Notes: generated from the letters alone by a model not told the origin. A DNA stretch of 64,000 nt from Anaerostipes faecalis (GCF_018982945.1 NZ_JABRXE010000006.1:62001-126000), one strand, 5' to 3'. Numbered from the stretch's first letter, positions 9,625 to 17,636 are shown. Made by a program: numbers and translations.

Positions 9625-9661
9625 CAAAAAATAAGCCGGAAAGATGTTGCTCTATCCGGCT
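9625..9661 (-). terminator. Terminator-like hairpin before the surface-protein gene
   Basis: AGCCGGA pairs with TCCGGCT across a 14-base loop and is followed by TATTTTTTG on the minus strand. It lies between the amidoligase stop and the adhesin ribosome binding site, so it may separate their expression. Confidence 0.55.
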
Positions 9662-9692
9662 GGTTTTATTTCTTTCCTATTCAATTGTCATG

Positions 9693-10649
9693 TTACCGGG
9701 GTTCCTGGTCCCGGTTTCTTTGCTGTAAGCAGGCATACTGGCTCTTGTCATAACGCCACGCCCGGTCACCTTCCAGATTCTTCAAAAGGTGTTCCCTCAC
9801 ATTTTTATATTCTGGCCCGATCAGTCCAAGCCTTAAAAGAAATGTACGGAATGTAAATGCGGGATTTTCCGATATCTCCGTTTTCCGCATCTGTGTGCAT
9901 TTCTGGTTGATGGCCTGCGCCGAGATCGCCAGTGCCAGCGTGATGTTCGCCCGCACCTGCCCTGCATGGAGCGTGCTTTCAAAACAGCGCCATTCCAGCG
10001 TCCCTTTCGAGAACACAGCATGCAGGTTCAAAGCATAATAGCGGCTCCAGTGGTAATGGCTGCCGCTTCCGTCACCGCCCTCATACCAAGCCTGTTTGAA
10101 TTTCTCCATGGAGATCGTGCTGTTTGACATCTTCCGGATCTTTTCCAGCACAGCAGGCCGTACCTTCTGGCAGTATCGGTCTGCCCTTTCGCTCTGTACT
10201 TTTAATGCCTTAAACAGGATATCCTCTTTGGAATACATGATCGTCATGGCATTCTTCAAGCTCCTTGGCGTATGCTTGGAGGCATCCACATGGACATGCT
10301 GGCCGCAGGAGTCATTGACAAACGCCCCGTGATGGCGCAGGCACCGGACAACTTCCTGCAGCTTTCCCATTTCAGAATACTCCAGTTTTGGGCTTACCAT
10401 CTCCGTTGCATAATCATCACCTGCCATTGTCTTGCGGCCTCTCACTTTTCTCTCAGTGACGATACTGCTGTCGAAGGAAAATTTCCATTCCTTCCCCTGC
10501 TGGTCGCGCACACACCACGAATCATACGAAGATCTGTGGTAACAGTCCGTATCAAACATTTCCGCTACCACTTGGGCCGCACGTTCCCTGGTAATCCCTG
10601 TCATCTCGATCTCTGTGCCAAAATACTGGTCCCGAAGATCAATCGGCAT
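9693..10649 (-). CDS. Putative amidoligase (glutamine synthetase-like fold)
   Basis: The sequence fits the Amidoligase_2 family, COOH-NH2 ligases of the glutamate-cysteine ligase/glutamine synthetase fold. Visible signatures are YFGTEIEMTGI near the start (metal-binding Glu residues), the central VNDSCGQHVHVDASKHT (about 140, with His ligands) and TLEWRCFESTLHAGQVRANI (about 240, Glu and Arg). Length is about 318 residues. The ATG at 10649 is preferred to 10658 because GGAGG is 9 bases before it but directly abuts the earlier one. It overlaps the methyltransferase stop by 11 bases. The family is known from prediction more than biochemistry; joining an amino acid or amine to a peptide, possibly a wall or surface peptide, is inferred. 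Confidence 0.82.
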   Translation of the reverse strand: MPIDLRDQYFGTEIEMTGITRERAAQVVAEMFDTDCYHRSSYDSWCVRDQQGKEWKFSFDSSIVTERKVRGRKTMAGDDYATEMVSPKLEYSEMGKLQEVVRCLRHHGAFVNDSCGQHVHVDASKHTPRSLKNAMTIMYSKEDILFKALKVQSERADRYCQKVRPAVLEKIRKMSNSTISMEKFKQAWYEGGDGSGSHYHWSRYYALNLHAVFSKGTLEWRCFESTLHAGQVRANITLALAISAQAINQKCTQMRKTEISENPAFTFRTFLLRLGLIGPEYKNVREHLLKNLEGDRAWRYDKSQYACLQQRNRDQEPR

Positions 10650-11970
10650 AAACAGCATCCTCCAGTCTTAGTTCTTCATCCACCGCTTTCAGGTTCCTGC
10701 CAATGGCTTCGACAACCGTCACAGTCACACCATTCCCGGCCTGCTTGTAAAGCTGCCTGTCAGACATCCCCACGATCATCCGGTCGATCTGGCTGTCGTA
10801 ATAGCCCTGCAGCCGCAGACATTCCCTGGGGATCAGCCTGCGGATCCGTCCATGATAAACAACGCCATGGCGGTCTGTAGCCGTGATCGTAAACATCGGT
10901 TCCTCCGGCTCTTTCATCCTCCGGCCATTCTGCCTTTTCTTAAGCCTGTCCGGTGTCAGGATCGCCCTCGGCCCTGTCTCAACAAGGACACCGGAACTCT
11001 CTCCCTTGTGCTTATGGATACTGGAATCCTGCCTTGTATTCAGACAGCGGGCGTGTTCCGTCACAAGCGGCGGAACAGACAGATCCACAAAGTGAACCGT
11101 TCCCTGCTGGCTCTCCGTTGTCAGTGTGTGGGCGATCTCATGCCCGACTCTCCCCCTGCGGGTGTTTAAGTTCGCATACCCAAGGTCAATGCTGTCACCG
11201 GGGTATGCCATCTTGTATCCTTTTTTCGTATTCTCCTTGATTGGGATCCCCACTTCATAAAGCCCGGTCTTGCCTCCCATGCCCCCGGCCTGTGAAGTAA
11301 GCGTGCAGCTTACTCCGGCGGGATCGTAGACTCTTTTTCCCTGGCTTCCTGCAAGGATTTGTATAAGAGCTGCTCCGTTTGGTACTGGGACAGGTAATAT
11401 TTTTCCGGCACATCTTCCATCAAGATATCCGATAAGATACACCCGCTTTCTTGACTGCGGGACTCCGAAATCCTTGCTGTTAAGCACCTTCCATTCGACA
11501 TGGTACCCCAGCTCAGAAAACGTACCGAGGATGGTGTGAAACGTCCTCCCTTTGTCATGCGATAAGAGTCCGGGAACATTCTCAAGGAGAAAATACGCAG
11601 GTCGTTTGTCTGCAACCAGTCTGGCAGCTTCAAAGAACAGGGTTCCTCTGGCATCGCCAAAGCCTCCACGTTTTCCAGCGATGGAGAAAGCCTGGCAAGG
11701 AAATCCTGCGCATAAAAGATCAAAGTCCGGCATGGCTCCTGTTTCAATTTTTCTTGCATCGTCACAATACCACTCCCCTTCCGTATCGAACAGCCTTCGG
11801 TAGTTCGTATCCGCATAAGAGTCCATTTCGCAGTGTCCGACACATTCAAAGCCCCCGGCACGCTTAAGTCCTTCACGGAATCCACCGATTCCGCTGAATA
11901 AATCAAAAAATCGAATCGTTCCGGCTATCCGCCTCCTTTCTGAAAAAAAAACGGCATGGCTTTTGGCCAC
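10639..11970 (-). CDS. C5-cytosine-specific DNA methyltransferase
   Basis: Transfers methyl from SAM to cytosine C5. Motifs occur in order: I FDLFSGIGGF, IV LCAGFPCQAFS (catalytic Cys), VI LLENVPG, VIII QSRKRVYLIG, then a long variable target-recognition region and X AGNGVTVTVVEAIG at the C-terminus. No restriction endonuclease gene is adjacent, so it is probably a solitary methyltransferase protecting the element. The start is odd: the listed 11970 is a GTG inside an upstream terminator hairpin. A strong GAAAGGAGG lies at 11932-11940, but no in-frame ATG, GTG or TTG follows before motif I. Translation may begin at ATA 11928 or ATT 11916. The recognition sequence cannot be read. Confidence 0.9.
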   Translation of the reverse strand: MAKSHAVFFSERRRIAGTIRFFDLFSGIGGFREGLKRAGGFECVGHCEMDSYADTNYRRLFDTEGEWYCDDARKIETGAMPDFDLLCAGFPCQAFSIAGKRGGFGDARGTLFFEAARLVADKRPAYFLLENVPGLLSHDKGRTFHTILGTFSELGYHVEWKVLNSKDFGVPQSRKRVYLIGYLDGRCAGKILPVPVPNGAALIQILAGSQGKRVYDPAGVSCTLTSQAGGMGGKTGLYEVGIPIKENTKKGYKMAYPGDSIDLGYANLNTRRGRVGHEIAHTLTTESQQGTVHFVDLSVPPLVTEHARCLNTRQDSSIHKHKGESSGVLVETGPRAILTPDRLKKRQNGRRMKEPEEPMFTITATDRHGVVYHGRIRRLIPRECLRLQGYYDSQIDRMIVGMSDRQLYKQAGNGVTVTVVEAIGRNLKAVDEELRLEDAVYAD

Positions 11971-11976
11971 ACCGTT
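11943..11976 (-). terminator. Intrinsic terminator after the RHH-like gene
   Basis: On the minus strand AACGGTGTGGC and GCCATGCCGTT form an 11-bp stem (two G-T pairs) followed by a run of nine T. It lies 40 bases past the stop of the ribbon-helix-helix-like gene and just upstream of the methyltransferase ribosome binding site. Confidence 0.8.
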
Positions 11977-12016
11977 TTCTCTGTTTTTGATCTGCTGTTT
12001 TCCATCTATCTGCTAC

Positions 12017-12589
12017 TTATGCTTCTATCGGTTCTTCACCCTCATCTTTTCCTTCTGGCTCATCCAGCTCTGCTTTGGTATCCTCTGGTTTCCCGGCTGG
12101 CAGCACTGTTTCGGATTCTTCGGTCACCTCCGGTTCTTCGGATTCCGATTCTCCCTCAGTTTCTTCCGGTTCTTCCCCGGCACCCTCCAGTTCTTCCTCA
12201 GTTCCTTCTGGTTCTTCTTCGGCGCCCTCCGGTTCTTCCTCAGCCCCTTCTGCAGCTTCCTGCTGGGACGCTGCAATTTCTTTTGCCCTTCTCGCATTCT
12301 CCTGCTCGTCCTCTATTTCCCTGACTGCTTTCTCGATGATGCTTATAAGGAAATCCTTCTGTTTGCATCCCTTCCATGCGACTACTGCTTTGAGCCTTCC
12401 GAATAATTCCTCGGTTACCTGTACTGCGATTGTTCTTGCTGCCATCTGGTCCACTCCTTTTTCCATAAAATGTTCTTCGATTACCTGTTGCAGAAATTCT
12501 GGTGTGCTGATCCCACGCTGTTCGATCTCCCCTCTGACCTTCGCATGAAGCTCTACCGGGATCCTGCCGCATATGTTCTTCATTTCCAT
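12017..12589 (-). CDS. Ribbon-helix-helix-like protein with acidic repeat tail
   Basis: 190 residues. The N-terminal half holds two similar segments, CGRIPVELHAKVRGEIEQRG and TEELFGRLKAVVAWKGCKQK, each a short strand plus two helices, resembling paired RHH-type DNA-binding units; this is a pattern judgement, not a firm family match. The C-terminal 70 residues are almost all Glu, Pro, Gly and Ala in an approximate seven- to eight-residue repeat of the EEEPEGA type. The start at 12589 (MEMKNICGR) is chosen over 12640 because AAAGGAG lies 9 bases before it. It follows a shared element promoter motif. A role in regulation or in binding single-stranded element DNA is possible but unproven. Confidence 0.65.
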   Translation of the reverse strand: MEMKNICGRIPVELHAKVRGEIEQRGISTPEFLQQVIEEHFMEKGVDQMAARTIAVQVTEELFGRLKAVVAWKGCKQKDFLISIIEKAVREIEDEQENARRAKEIAASQQEAAEGAEEEPEGAEEEPEGTEEELEGAGEEPEETEGESESEEPEVTEESETVLPAGKPEDTKAELDEPEGKDEGEEPIEA

Positions 12590-12610
12590 CTGCGCTTTCT
12601 CCTTTCGTTT

Positions 12611-12668
12611 TGTTATACACACCATACTCCAAAGATGCATACAAAGCTATTCACAATACCCAACAAAC
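12611..12668 (-). promoter_or_regulatory. Element promoter motif, copy 1
   Basis: On the minus strand TTGTTG, five bases, then TGTGAATAGCTTT (12643-12668), followed after about 16 bases by TATGGTGTGTATAA. The same arrangement precedes the genes at 16752 and 18480. It probably marks a promoter and operator shared by units of the element. Confidence 0.55.
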
Positions 12669-12698
12669 ATCGGCTCCAAGATCATTGCATAACCAACA

Positions 12699-12712
12699 AT
12701 ACATAGATGTAT
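12699..12712. promoter_or_regulatory. Short palindrome upstream of RHH-like gene
   Basis: ATACAT and ATGTAT are inverted around two bases. It is about 110 bases before the RHH-like start and could be an operator for a dimeric DNA-binding protein, but could also be chance in AT-rich DNA. Confidence 0.25.
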
Positions 12713-12758
12713 CTATACTTTCAAAACAGCACCACCTCCTATTTAGTCAAGTCTTTTT

Positions 12759-12782
12759 TCCTTGAAAATCAAGGATTTTTTC
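12759..12782 (+). terminator. Intrinsic terminator, plus-strand orientation
   Basis: TCCTTGA, three bases, TCAAGGA, then six T. There is no plus-strand gene just upstream, so it may shield the RHH-like promoter from transcription coming through the IS element or mark the IS edge. Confidence 0.5.
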
Positions 12783-13254
12783 AATATATCATCAATAAAT
12801 ATCTCAGAAGAAAGAGCCATAGGAATGGACATTTCTCTGTATCTGGTACGAAAATAGCGGATTTTGGGTACACGAAGTAAAACGTCTTTCTTTTCGTTCT
12901 ACATGGCCTTGTGTATACCCATCCATCTACGGCAGCGAACCTCCCGTGTCTACCAGGATCATCAGCCCTCTGGAGCCGAGTCCTAACTTCTCTCGTCCCG
13001 CCTGTCCATAACCAGGGTGTCAGCTCAGCTCCTTTACAGGGTCATGCCCTCTGGAATATATTCCTGCCGACTACTGGCTCATTCTTTGTATGTTTTATTA
13101 CTGACTTTCTTCCTTCCTGCAACAGCACTTTCAGTGGACGTTTTCCTATTGCATTCCGATTTTTATACTTCCAGCTACCGTGGCTGGTCTCAGCATTCAA
13201 GCATTCTTTACTCAAATGTTCAAACCAACCACGATATACTGCTTCCTGATATTA
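12783..13254 (-). ncRNA. Long 3' non-coding flank of the IS; candidate guide (bridge) RNA region
   Basis: About 470 bases without a convincing gene follow the transposase. The segment 12,900-13,080 is more GC-rich than its flanks and contains several short self-complementary pieces, such as AGGGTCATGCCCT. In the IS1111 branch of the IS110 family a structured RNA from the 3' non-coding end guides target choice; in the IS110 branch it lies 5'. Here the 5' flank is too short for one. No fold was computed, so this is a location proposal only. Confidence 0.35.
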
Positions 13255-14544
13255 TTATGCTGCCATTATTGTTTCCGGCCTTACGATATCACTCAGCATC
13301 TTCTGACCATCATAATCTACACCTTTTGTCAGTATCGTGTAGAAGATCCTGATCAGCTTGCACGCAATCGCTATGACTGACTGCATCTTCTTCAAAGGAT
13401 TTTGCTTCCTCGTCCTGTAATAGTCATGAATTTCTCTAAACTCTTTATTCTTTCCTATCACAGATATCGCAGCCTCATACAATGCATATCTCAGGCGTTT
13501 CCTTCCCCTGTGGCTGATGCGGCTTTCTCCGTTGTGTTTGCCGGAACTGTCTGAAACAATGGCATAACCTGCCAGTTTCTGCAGCTGCTTTGGGTTATCA
13601 AAACGACGAATGTCACCCACCTCTGCAATAAAACAGCTTACGGTTTTTAAACCGATCCCGTTGATCTCCATCATTTTATCAAGGTATGGGATCTCAGAAA
13701 GTTTCGCTTCTATCTCCCGCATCAGATCATCCATTCTGTTTTTATATACTTCATAATCGTTCAGTAGGTTGCGGATCTCTATTCTGGCACTTCCCGGTGC
13801 TTCTGTACTTCCGATGCTGTGCTCCGCAGCTGATACCAGGGTCCTTGCCCTCTTTAGTCCAGCGCCTTTCAGCTTTGCATCCCTCCATACCTGATTTACA
13901 CCATCTACGCCAAGTTCTTTTATGTCACATGGCAACGGTGCCTTTTTGATCACCATCATCCCGCTTACAGCATCCGGGTTTTTATAAACGTCTTTTATTT
14001 CCGGAAAATAAATACTGAACCATCGGGCAATCCGGTTTTTGATCCTTGTAAGTTCTTCCTGCGTCTGAATACGAAGATTTGACAGATTTCTGATCTCTGC
14101 GTATATCCCTGTTGGGATATATGGATACGAAAATCTTCCTTCATTTACCAGTCCCGCAATTGTTTTTGGATCCTTACGGTCATTCTTATTCGGGTTGTTA
14201 TCATCCAGTTCTTTGGACTTCTTTACATGATGCGGATTCACATGCACCGGCTTCATTCCCTGTTCCTGCAGGTACGCTCCAAGGTTCAGCCAGTAATGAC
14301 CGGTAGGTTCCATACCTGGAATCACCGCCTCTTTACCATGTTTATCTGCCATGTCTTCCATCCATGCCTTAAATGCAGCAAACCCGGCTTCATCGTTGTT
14401 GAAAGCAAACGGCTTTTTTGAGTACTCATAATTCCGCCAGTCAAAGGCCCTTGCATAATGAGTTTCACTCCCAACATCAATACCAACGATTAAAGTTTTT
14501 TCCGTAATAGATGCAATTTTTGCGTTCTGTGTGTTATAATTCAT
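13255..14544 (-). CDS. IS110-family transposase (DEDD type)
   Basis: About 429 residues. The N-terminal RuvC-like domain carries TLIVGIDVGSETHYA (first Asp), MEPTGHYWLNLG (Glu) and NDRKDPKTIAGL (two Asp), the DEDD set. A coiled central region follows, then the C-terminal Transposase_20 domain with MMEINGIGLKTVSCFIAEVG and a helix-hairpin-helix-like segment, including the serine-rich IVSDSSGKHNGE expected near the active serine of this family. The start at 14544 (MNYNTQNAK) is chosen over 14565 because AGAGAGG lies 8 bases upstream. The frame is intact, so the element may be active. Confidence 0.92.
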   Translation of the reverse strand: MNYNTQNAKIASITEKTLIVGIDVGSETHYARAFDWRNYEYSKKPFAFNNDEAGFAAFKAWMEDMADKHGKEAVIPGMEPTGHYWLNLGAYLQEQGMKPVHVNPHHVKKSKELDDNNPNKNDRKDPKTIAGLVNEGRFSYPYIPTGIYAEIRNLSNLRIQTQEELTRIKNRIARWFSIYFPEIKDVYKNPDAVSGMMVIKKAPLPCDIKELGVDGVNQVWRDAKLKGAGLKRARTLVSAAEHSIGSTEAPGSARIEIRNLLNDYEVYKNRMDDLMREIEAKLSEIPYLDKMMEINGIGLKTVSCFIAEVGDIRRFDNPKQLQKLAGYAIVSDSSGKHNGESRISHRGRKRLRYALYEAAISVIGKNKEFREIHDYYRTRKQNPLKKMQSVIAIACKLIRIFYTILTKGVDYDGQKMLSDIVRPETIMAA

Positions 14545-14566
14545 TTCAGATACCTCTCTGTTCAAT

Positions 14567-14612
14567 AAGATTTTTTACTAACCGTGCAAAGTCAGTAATC
14601 TTATTTTACTCT
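14567..14612 (-). promoter_or_regulatory. Stem-loop ahead of transposase gene
   Basis: AATAAGATT and AATCTTATT form a 9-bp stem, with partial inner pairing of ACTGAC and GTTAGT, just 5' of the transposase ribosome binding site. Such stems often limit transposase expression from outside transcription. Confidence 0.35.
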
Positions 14613-14677
14613 GAGGTATTTTTTTCTCAACCTTCTTTCTCGGAATTCCTTATATTTGAATTATACAAGAAGCTCCT

Positions 14678-14971
14678 TTACATCCCATCCTCCATTGCAG
14701 AAAGGAAATCCAGCATCTGCGCCGGAATTTCATCCGCTTCTGCCTGCACCAGATCCTCAGACACAAAATGCGTATTCTGGAGTTCTTCCCGGATCACCTG
14801 GCGGATCATCCCCACCATTTTTTTACTATCCTCAGACTGTAGGATTGCCTGAACCAGAAAAGCATTTTTTTGTCCATTAGGAACACTCTGCAGGATTTCC
14901 CATGCCCGTTTATGCTCCGGATCATCCAGTGTCGGGCGGAACGAAAAAACAGGGCGGCTCACCTCGCGCAC
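14678..14971 (-). CDS. Small partner of ParM-like ATPase (possible ParR-type adaptor)
   Basis: 97 residues, mostly helical, with EHKRAWEILQSVPNGQKNAFLVQAIL in the middle and an acidic C-terminus. It overlaps the end of the actin-like gene by 13 bases, the arrangement expected of a ParM/ParR pair, where the small protein binds a centromere and the filament. It matches the size and helix content of such adaptors, but I recognise no definite family motif, so the ParR role comes from position. Confidence 0.6.
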   Translation of the reverse strand: MREVSRPVFSFRPTLDDPEHKRAWEILQSVPNGQKNAFLVQAILQSEDSKKMVGMIRQVIREELQNTHFVSEDLVQAEADEIPAQMLDFLSAMEDGM

Positions 14972-15867
14972 ATCTGCCCCACAATCCGTTCATATCCGGC
15001 AGCGTTGGCTTTTACGTCTGTTAAGTAAAAAGCCCTGCAAAGCCCGTCCTGCGGTGTCACGTGGCGTCTTACGATGGTGGATCCGCCGCCCATAAAAACG
15101 GAGGGGATTGCCCGCAGGTCAAAGCCTGCCTCCATAATGGCAGACAGGATCCTCTCTGTATAACTGCGCCCATTCTTCTGGATGATCTCTTTGGCTTTCG
15201 GATCCAGGCTGCAGCTGTTTCCATTCAGGACACGCTCGATCTGGATATCTGTCACAGACAGCCCGGTACTCCTGCGCACCTGTTCCATCGTTTCATCAAT
15301 ACAGCGGATAACGCCAAGCTCAAGGCTGCGGCAGGTAGCCGCATTAGGAACAGCATTATCCAGCCGCATCAGGTCCACAGTCCAGCCGCCAATGTCCACC
15401 AAAAGAACAGACGGCTCATCCCGGACATATTCCGGATGGAGAGCAAGCGCAGAATAGCCCTGGGGAAACAGTTTCACATCCTCAACCGTCAGTTCATATG
15501 CTTCATTTTCGTATCGGAAACAAAGCGGCTGCTCCTTCCGGAACAGATACTGCCGGAAAGCCGTCTTTTCCCTTCCGAAACCTGCAAGCGGCAATCCGGC
15601 TGCAAGGATGATCTTTCCTTTTCTCTCTGCCCGGCGGTATTCGATCTCCTGTGCCAATGCTGCCATAGTCAGCAGATAATAATTATCATTGGCGGTCTTA
15701 TCTTTCATAAGCGTCTGGCGTCCGGTACCGCAGACATAATAATTCCCCGCATACTGCAGCACGTTCTGCATCGTGTATGGCTCATAGTCATACCGGGACA
15801 GTCCTGTTGGGAAACAGATATGCGGGGTTTTCATGGCATAATAGCCATGGTCGATTCCTATAATCAT
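14959..15867 (-). CDS. parM: ParM/StbA-like actin-fold ATPase
   Basis: 302 residues of the bacterial actin-like family that segregates plasmids and some integrative elements. Phosphate 1 motif: MIIGIDHGYYAMK at the N-terminus. Phosphate 2 motif: VLLVDIGGWTVDLM (about 150). The adenosine-binding region is SVFMGGGSTIVRRHV (about 255). Length is near the family norm. It pairs with the 97-residue gene overlapping its 3' end. For an integrated element it likely stabilises the excised circular form; that is inferred. Confidence 0.85.
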   Translation of the reverse strand: MIIGIDHGYYAMKTPHICFPTGLSRYDYEPYTMQNVLQYAGNYYVCGTGRQTLMKDKTANDNYYLLTMAALAQEIEYRRAERKGKIILAAGLPLAGFGREKTAFRQYLFRKEQPLCFRYENEAYELTVEDVKLFPQGYSALALHPEYVRDEPSVLLVDIGGWTVDLMRLDNAVPNAATCRSLELGVIRCIDETMEQVRRSTGLSVTDIQIERVLNGNSCSLDPKAKEIIQKNGRSYTERILSAIMEAGFDLRAIPSVFMGGGSTIVRRHVTPQDGLCRAFYLTDVKANAAGYERIVGQMCAR

Positions 15868-16128
15868 AGGATCACATCCCTTCTATATTAATTTTTGAAA
15901 CTGTGGGGGATCTTTGAACATCCGCTGTGGAAAACCTGCCGGGAAAGGGAGTACCTGCCGGCGGCGGGGATTTTTTTCCCAGCTGGTTAGGGTTTTCAAA
16001 AAAAGCGGCAGACAGGACTTTTTGAAAAAGCCTGCCTGCCATCATTTAAAACTTTCCGTATCATGGTGCGGGACTGGATTATGCTGGACTGGATTTTTAT
16101 GGTTTCTCATCACTGCATTCTTTTCCCA
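15868..16128 (-). promoter_or_regulatory. Leader and possible centromere region of the ParM operon
   Basis: A 261-base gap contains the terminator at 15998-16040 and a GC-rich stretch (15,925-15,975) with repeated CTGCCGG/CCGGCAGG pieces before the ParM ribosome binding site (AGAAGGGATG). Centromere repeats for ParR often lie here; I see short inverted pieces but no clean iterons. Confidence 0.3.
15998..16040 (-). terminator. Intrinsic terminator after the 16129-16752 gene
   Basis: GGCAGGCAGG pairs with CCTGTCTGCC (one G-T pair) and the inner CTTTTT/AAAAAG extends the stem. It is followed by GCTTTTTTTG on the minus strand. Confidence 0.85.
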
Positions 16129-16752
16129 TCACAGCCCCTGCCTTTCTATCAGAAATGCCAGGATATCTTCCAGCGCATACTGGTAAATCAGATCAGCGTA
16201 TCGGCTCCAGCAATCATTGATGGAGCAGGTAAGCAGGTCAACCTGATCCATGATATCCTTGGGTGGATTCATAGATTTTAGGATTTTATCCTGCTGTAGC
16301 GATTTTTCCCGCCTTTTCTGATATTCTTCATCTTTCTTCAGGAATTCCATCTCTGCATCGCTGGTCCTTGCCTCTATCAGCATATCCGCCAGTTTTTTCT
16401 TTCTTGCCACATCTCCATCCGGATTGATCTCCTTCTGGATGCTTCTTAACATCCGCCCGTAGGAGAATACATGGGACTGTCCATAATAATAGTGGTATTC
16501 CTTTTCCAGACGCTCCATGTCATCCTGATTAGACAGGTATTCTTTTAAAGCATAGTGTTCTTTTTCGTTTAAAGTAACTGTACCATCTCCATCCACCGCT
16601 TTCAGCAGCATTGGATAATCTTTGATCAGTTTCTTCTGCCGTTTTTCTATATCCTGGTATTCCGCGTGTTCTTTTCTCAGATAATTTACGATCTGCTCGC
16701 CCACTTTCATTTCTATGGCATCCATCCACAGTTCTTCTAATTGTACATGCAT
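16129..16752 (-). CDS. Hypothetical helical protein of the element
   Basis: About 207 residues, strongly helical and charged, with a YHYYYGQSHVFSYGRM motif in the middle and a hydrophobic SRYADLIYQYALEDILAFLI near the C-terminus. I do not recognise the family. The start at 16752 (MHVQLEELW) is chosen over 16776 because AAGGGAG lies 8 bases before it. It has its own copy of the shared element promoter motif upstream and its own terminator, so it is probably a single-gene unit. Confidence 0.65.
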   Translation of the reverse strand: MHVQLEELWMDAIEMKVGEQIVNYLRKEHAEYQDIEKRQKKLIKDYPMLLKAVDGDGTVTLNEKEHYALKEYLSNQDDMERLEKEYHYYYGQSHVFSYGRMLRSIQKEINPDGDVARKKKLADMLIEARTSDAEMEFLKKDEEYQKRREKSLQQDKILKSMNPPKDIMDQVDLLTCSINDCWSRYADLIYQYALEDILAFLIERQGL

Positions 16753-16791
16753 TCTGTCCGCTCCCTTCTTATTCATTGTGTTCTATCAAGC

Positions 16792-16842
16792 ATTACACTA
16801 TACCATTTTCGGCTGAGAAAGCTATTCACAGAATGCAACAAG
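16792..16842 (-). promoter_or_regulatory. Element promoter motif, copy 2
   Basis: TTGTTGCATTC then TGTGAATAGCTTT (16818-16842), followed by a TATAGTGTAAT box (16792-16805). Nearly identical to copy 3 over about 55 bases and similar to copy 1. Confidence 0.6.
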
Positions 16843-16876
16843 ATTTTCTTCCTCAGATCGTGCAAACTACCTATCA

Positions 16877-17602
16877 TCAGATTCTGGACGGCTCATTTCG
16901 CTTTCGGGGCTTATCCCTATTTTTTTGTTTCGCCTTTTTAAGTTTCCGTACCTCAGCTGCCCCTTTTTCTACCATTGCTTTCAACTCCGGCAGTGAAGTA
17001 TTCCAAATGGAAGAATCTTTGCTGAAAAAGCGGATGCCATGCGTTTTCATAATCATGTCACCTATTTCAGGATATACCGTAACCACATCCGGCGGCTGCA
17101 ATGGATACTCAATCAGGGGATGGTATTTGATCTCCCCGGATATTTTCTCCAGCACCCTTTCTTCCATTTCCGGTGTGCAATCTTCATAAGCACTCCGCCC
17201 GGTCAGTTCATGATAGGCTTCATCCCCAACATAATTAAGTGATTCAAATGCACAATCTCCATACTTTTCTACCTTTGCTAAAGAATCCGGATTCTCCAGT
17301 GCTGCCATATAGATGTCTTTTCCCTGTGCGATCAGCCATGCCCTGAAATCCATAAATCCGTCATCCGAACAGCCATACTCTTTTATAAGGGTGGCTACCG
17401 TCCAAAGCCCATATTTATCGGCTGCATCCCGGTATTCGTACATAATCGTATGAAATTGCAGGGATTGTTCCGGCGGCATACTTAACAGTTCTTTTTTAAT
17501 CCAGGAAATAGATGCGTCCATATCCTGTCCGCATTGATTTTTCGTTTCTTCAATGAGCTGCCAAAAAGTTTCTTTCTTTATTTCCATTATTTTACTGCCC
17601 AT
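16877..17602 (-). CDS. DUF4240 domain protein
   Basis: 241 residues. The N-terminal half matches DUF4240 features: TFWQLIEET at the start, PPEQSLQFHTIMYEYRDAAD (about 40-60) and DGFMDFRAWLIAQGKDIYMAA (about 80-100). The C-terminal tail is rich in Lys and Arg. The function of the family is unknown; from memory related domains occur near bacterial toxin-immunity genes. GGGAGG lies 6 bases before ATG 17602. It is 35 bases after the preceding gene in the same run. Confidence 0.75.
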   Translation of the reverse strand: MGSKIMEIKKETFWQLIEETKNQCGQDMDASISWIKKELLSMPPEQSLQFHTIMYEYRDAADKYGLWTVATLIKEYGCSDDGFMDFRAWLIAQGKDIYMAALENPDSLAKVEKYGDCAFESLNYVGDEAYHELTGRSAYEDCTPEMEERVLEKISGEIKYHPLIEYPLQPPDVVTVYPEIGDMIMKTHGIRFFSKDSSIWNTSLPELKAMVEKGAAEVRKLKKAKQKNRDKPRKRNEPSRI

Positions 17603-17636
17603 ATCAAGCCTCCCTCGTCATACTTGTGGATAAACA

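Larger units (their letters stand above)
12783..14640 (-). mobile_element. IS110-family insertion sequence (edges approximate)
   Basis: It contains one DEDD-type transposase gene (13255-14544) with a short 5' flank and a long 3' non-coding flank. The element sits between the ParM-like operon end and the RHH-like gene. IS110 elements lack classic terminal inverted repeats and I could not fix the ends by sight. They are bounded by the neighbouring small gene (stop at 14678) and the terminator at 12759-12782. Confidence 0.6.

Noticed and set aside
11310-11906. 198-codon same-strand frame inside the methyltransferase gene
   Set aside because: It overlaps the catalytic domain in another frame; the methyltransferase frame carries all family motifs.
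12075-12548. Ser/Pro-rich plus-strand frame
   Set aside because: It is the reverse complement of the acidic repeat tail of the RHH-like gene; the repeat pattern arises from that gene.
12783-13254. Group II intron end next to the IS element
   Set aside because: No reverse transcriptase or maturase is in the region and no domain V/VI hairpin was recognised.
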